Shown: one piece after another, positions 62,774-64,000 of the stretch
Layout: each line of letters begins with the position of its first letter
How positions within the stretch are numbered: the first letter of the stretch is position 1
Source of the DNA: Bacillus sp. FJAT-26390
GTDB taxonomy: Bacteria; Bacillota; Bacilli; Paenibacillales; Paenibacillaceae
NCBI RefSeq assembly: GCF_001682865.1
Contig: NZ_MAQX01000001.1
Location: 1,493,290 to 1,557,289 of the forward strand
Reading direction: 5' to 3'
DNA: 64,000 nt
The notes under the pieces: model-generated
Databases searched by the model: none
Seen by the model: the letters and a program-made list of their open reading frames with translations, nothing else
What the model was told of the DNA's origin: nothing
Position numbers and translations under genes: made by a program

Positions 62774-64000
62774 TTACCGTTTCAAATATCGATCGTATGC
62801 AGCTTGCTGAATTTCAAGCGCTTCCTGGATGCCCATTCCTTCAATGGTCTTCACGAAGTTGTTGAATGAATCTATTGATTCCGCGCCCATTACGTATTTG
62901 TCAAACATCTCGTCGCGGTAAGTGTTTACGTCCGTCATGATCGAAGCAAGGCGTGCCGATTCGTCATTCGTGAACGACAACGGCGGCAGCCAGTTCTCGT
63001 TTTCGACATCCATCCAAGTATTAAGCGCCGCTTGCTGCTGCGGCATTGAAGCGTTTTGCAACTGGTAGCGTTTATCCTGTACGAACGGGCCTCCGAACGG
63101 AATCGCGTACCTTCCGAGCGAAGTGCCGAACGCAAGACCGTCCGGGTTTTTCAAAATATCGTCGGTATACGTCGGGAAGCCGTCTTTCATGACGTAGCTC
63201 TTGCCTTCGATGCCGAAGTTGAACAGCATCGAGCCTTCTTCCCCGTACTTGTAGTCGAGCCATTTTACCGTTTCCTCGACATGTTTATTATTTTTCGTGA
63301 TCGCTGCTCCAACGCTGTTGAAGATCGGCTCGCGCTGGCCGAGCACCGGCTTTTCGCCTTTCGCGAGCGTCGGGTAAGGTGCGCCGGCAAGGTTAAACTT
63401 CGGATTTTTGGCGGACATGGCCGTCGTATATTTTCCGATGCCGCCGCCTACGGCCAGCTCGGAAGCGCCGAGCAGCTCACCTGTCCATTTCGCATCCTTC
63501 TGCTTGGCATCCGTTCCCGCATAATCGCGGTCAATCAGGCCTTCCTCATACCAGCTGCGCATCGTTTGGAGAAACGCCTTGTATTCTGATTGAATCGGGC
63601 CAAATACAACTTTGCCGTCCTGCAGGTTGAACCGCCCGGAGGTTCCCCATGCGTTCAAGAACACATTGCTGAAGTTAAGCATTGTATCTCTGGCGATTAG
63701 CAGCGGAATTTCGTCTGCCTTGCCGTTTTTGTTCGGATCTTTTTCTTTAAACGCTTTCAAAACCGCATGCCATTCATCGATAGTCGTCGGCATTTGGAGT
63801 CCTACTTCATCCAACCAATCCTGGCGAACCCCGATTCCTTGATACGTACGAAGATAAGGGTCGCTTCTTAAGAAAGGAAACGCATAGATACGACCGTCAT
63901 CCGTAGAAATATCCTTTTTGATTTCCGGATTTTCTTCCAGCAGCTTGGACAGGTTCGGAGCGAACTTCTCGATGTAATCGTTAAGCGGAATAATAACGCC
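62774..64000 (-). CDS. Extracellular solute-binding protein of the sugar ABC importer (N-terminus outside window)
   Basis: The C-terminal ~408 residues are visible and the frame is open to the right edge (GVIIPLNDYIEKFAPNLSKL at the border). Family features include KDISTDDGRIYAFPFLRSDP, GVRQDWLDEVGLQMPTTIDE and WLDYKYGEEGSMLFNFGIEG, as in LipO/YtcQ lipoproteins of about 550 residues. It binds an oligosaccharide outside the cell for the two permeases. First visible gene of the operon; signal peptide and promoter are not in the window. Confidence 0.92.
   Translation of the reverse strand, partial: GVIIPLNDYIEKFAPNLSKLLEENPEIKKDISTDDGRIYAFPFLRSDPYLRTYQGIGVRQDWLDEVGLQMPTTIDEWHAVLKAFKEKDPNKNGKADEIPLLIARDTMLNFSNVFLNAWGTSGRFNLQDGKVVFGPIQSEYKAFLQTMRSWYEEGLIDRDYAGTDAKQKDAKWTGELLGASELAVGGGIGKYTTAMSAKNPKFNLAGAPYPTLAKGEKPVLGQREPIFNSVGAAITKNNKHVEETVKWLDYKYGEEGSMLFNFGIEGKSYVMKDGFPTYTDDILKNPDGLAFGTSLGRYAIPFGGPFVQDKRYQLQNASMPQQQAALNTWMDVENENWLPPLSFTNDESARLASIMTDVNTYRDEMFDKYVMGAESIDSFNNFVKTIEGMGIQEALEIQQAAYDRYLKR

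Overview
The window looks like chromosome of an endospore-forming, S-layer-bearing Gram-positive, most like Paenibacillus or a close relative. This rests on two complete gerA-type spore-germination operons, two sporulation-type histidine kinases, a DUF4183 collagen-like protein, SLH domains, GH116 and LplB/LplC/lipoprotein-type sugar uptake genes, strong AGGAGG-type ribosome sites, and frequent TTG/GTG starts. Genus is an inference from gene content. I saw no rRNA, tRNA, CRISPR array, transposase or prophage.

The most unusual region is 2346-13862 (all minus strand). Three large secreted proteins each carry one cohesin-like domain directly followed by a C-terminal dockerin: a right-handed beta-helix lyase-like protein, a family 8 polysaccharide lyase (hyaluronate/chondroitin/xanthan-lyase type) and a calcineurin-like phosphoesterase with a LamG-like domain. 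A fourth, small protein has one cohesin and three SLH repeats, so it should anchor to the cell wall. This is a plausible compact cellulosome-like machine for uronic-acid polysaccharides. Because each enzyme has both halves of the interaction, chain assembly is possible. The beta-helix, PL8 and anchor genes form one operon with a 15-bp hairpin between the first two genes. The phosphoesterase is a separate unit. Both units share a matching upstream module: a GATAC-N5-GTATC dyad plus a ~48-bp block differing at 5 A/T positions. A decayed fourth dockerin gene lies at 16563-16984.

Other regions: a partial TrxB-like oxidoreductase (1-201); an ECF sigma factor fused to a metalloprotease-like domain that has lost its HExxH (921-2159); an epoxide hydrolase plus WYL regulator under a dyad operator (14165-16440); overlapping Nudix-DUF4406 and MerR-methyltransferase fusions under a 19-bp-spacer MerR promoter (17062-19295); a GNAT enzyme; gerC-gerB-gerA (19875-23612); a Fur-controlled siderophore uptake cluster without an ATPase and with a Btr-like AraC regulator (23773-28575); and a divergent SDR/MarR pair (28711-30191).

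The second half holds a broken BclA-like gene beside a collagen-like DUF4183 gene; two sporulation-type kinases with possible 0A boxes flanking a CDF transporter and a VTT membrane protein; free-Met-R-sulfoxide reductase; an APH-fold kinase; a PhyH dioxygenase/AraC pair; DUF817; a TelA-VWA-membrane operon (41447-45065); GlcG; a D-2-hydroxyacid dehydrogenase; DUF2935; DUF4037; GH116 with a divergent AraC regulator; a second ger operon in A-C-B order (53654-57474); a DJ-1/PfpI pseudogene; MFS and luciferase-like genes behind two perfect palindromes; and an oligosaccharide ABC importer running off the right edge.
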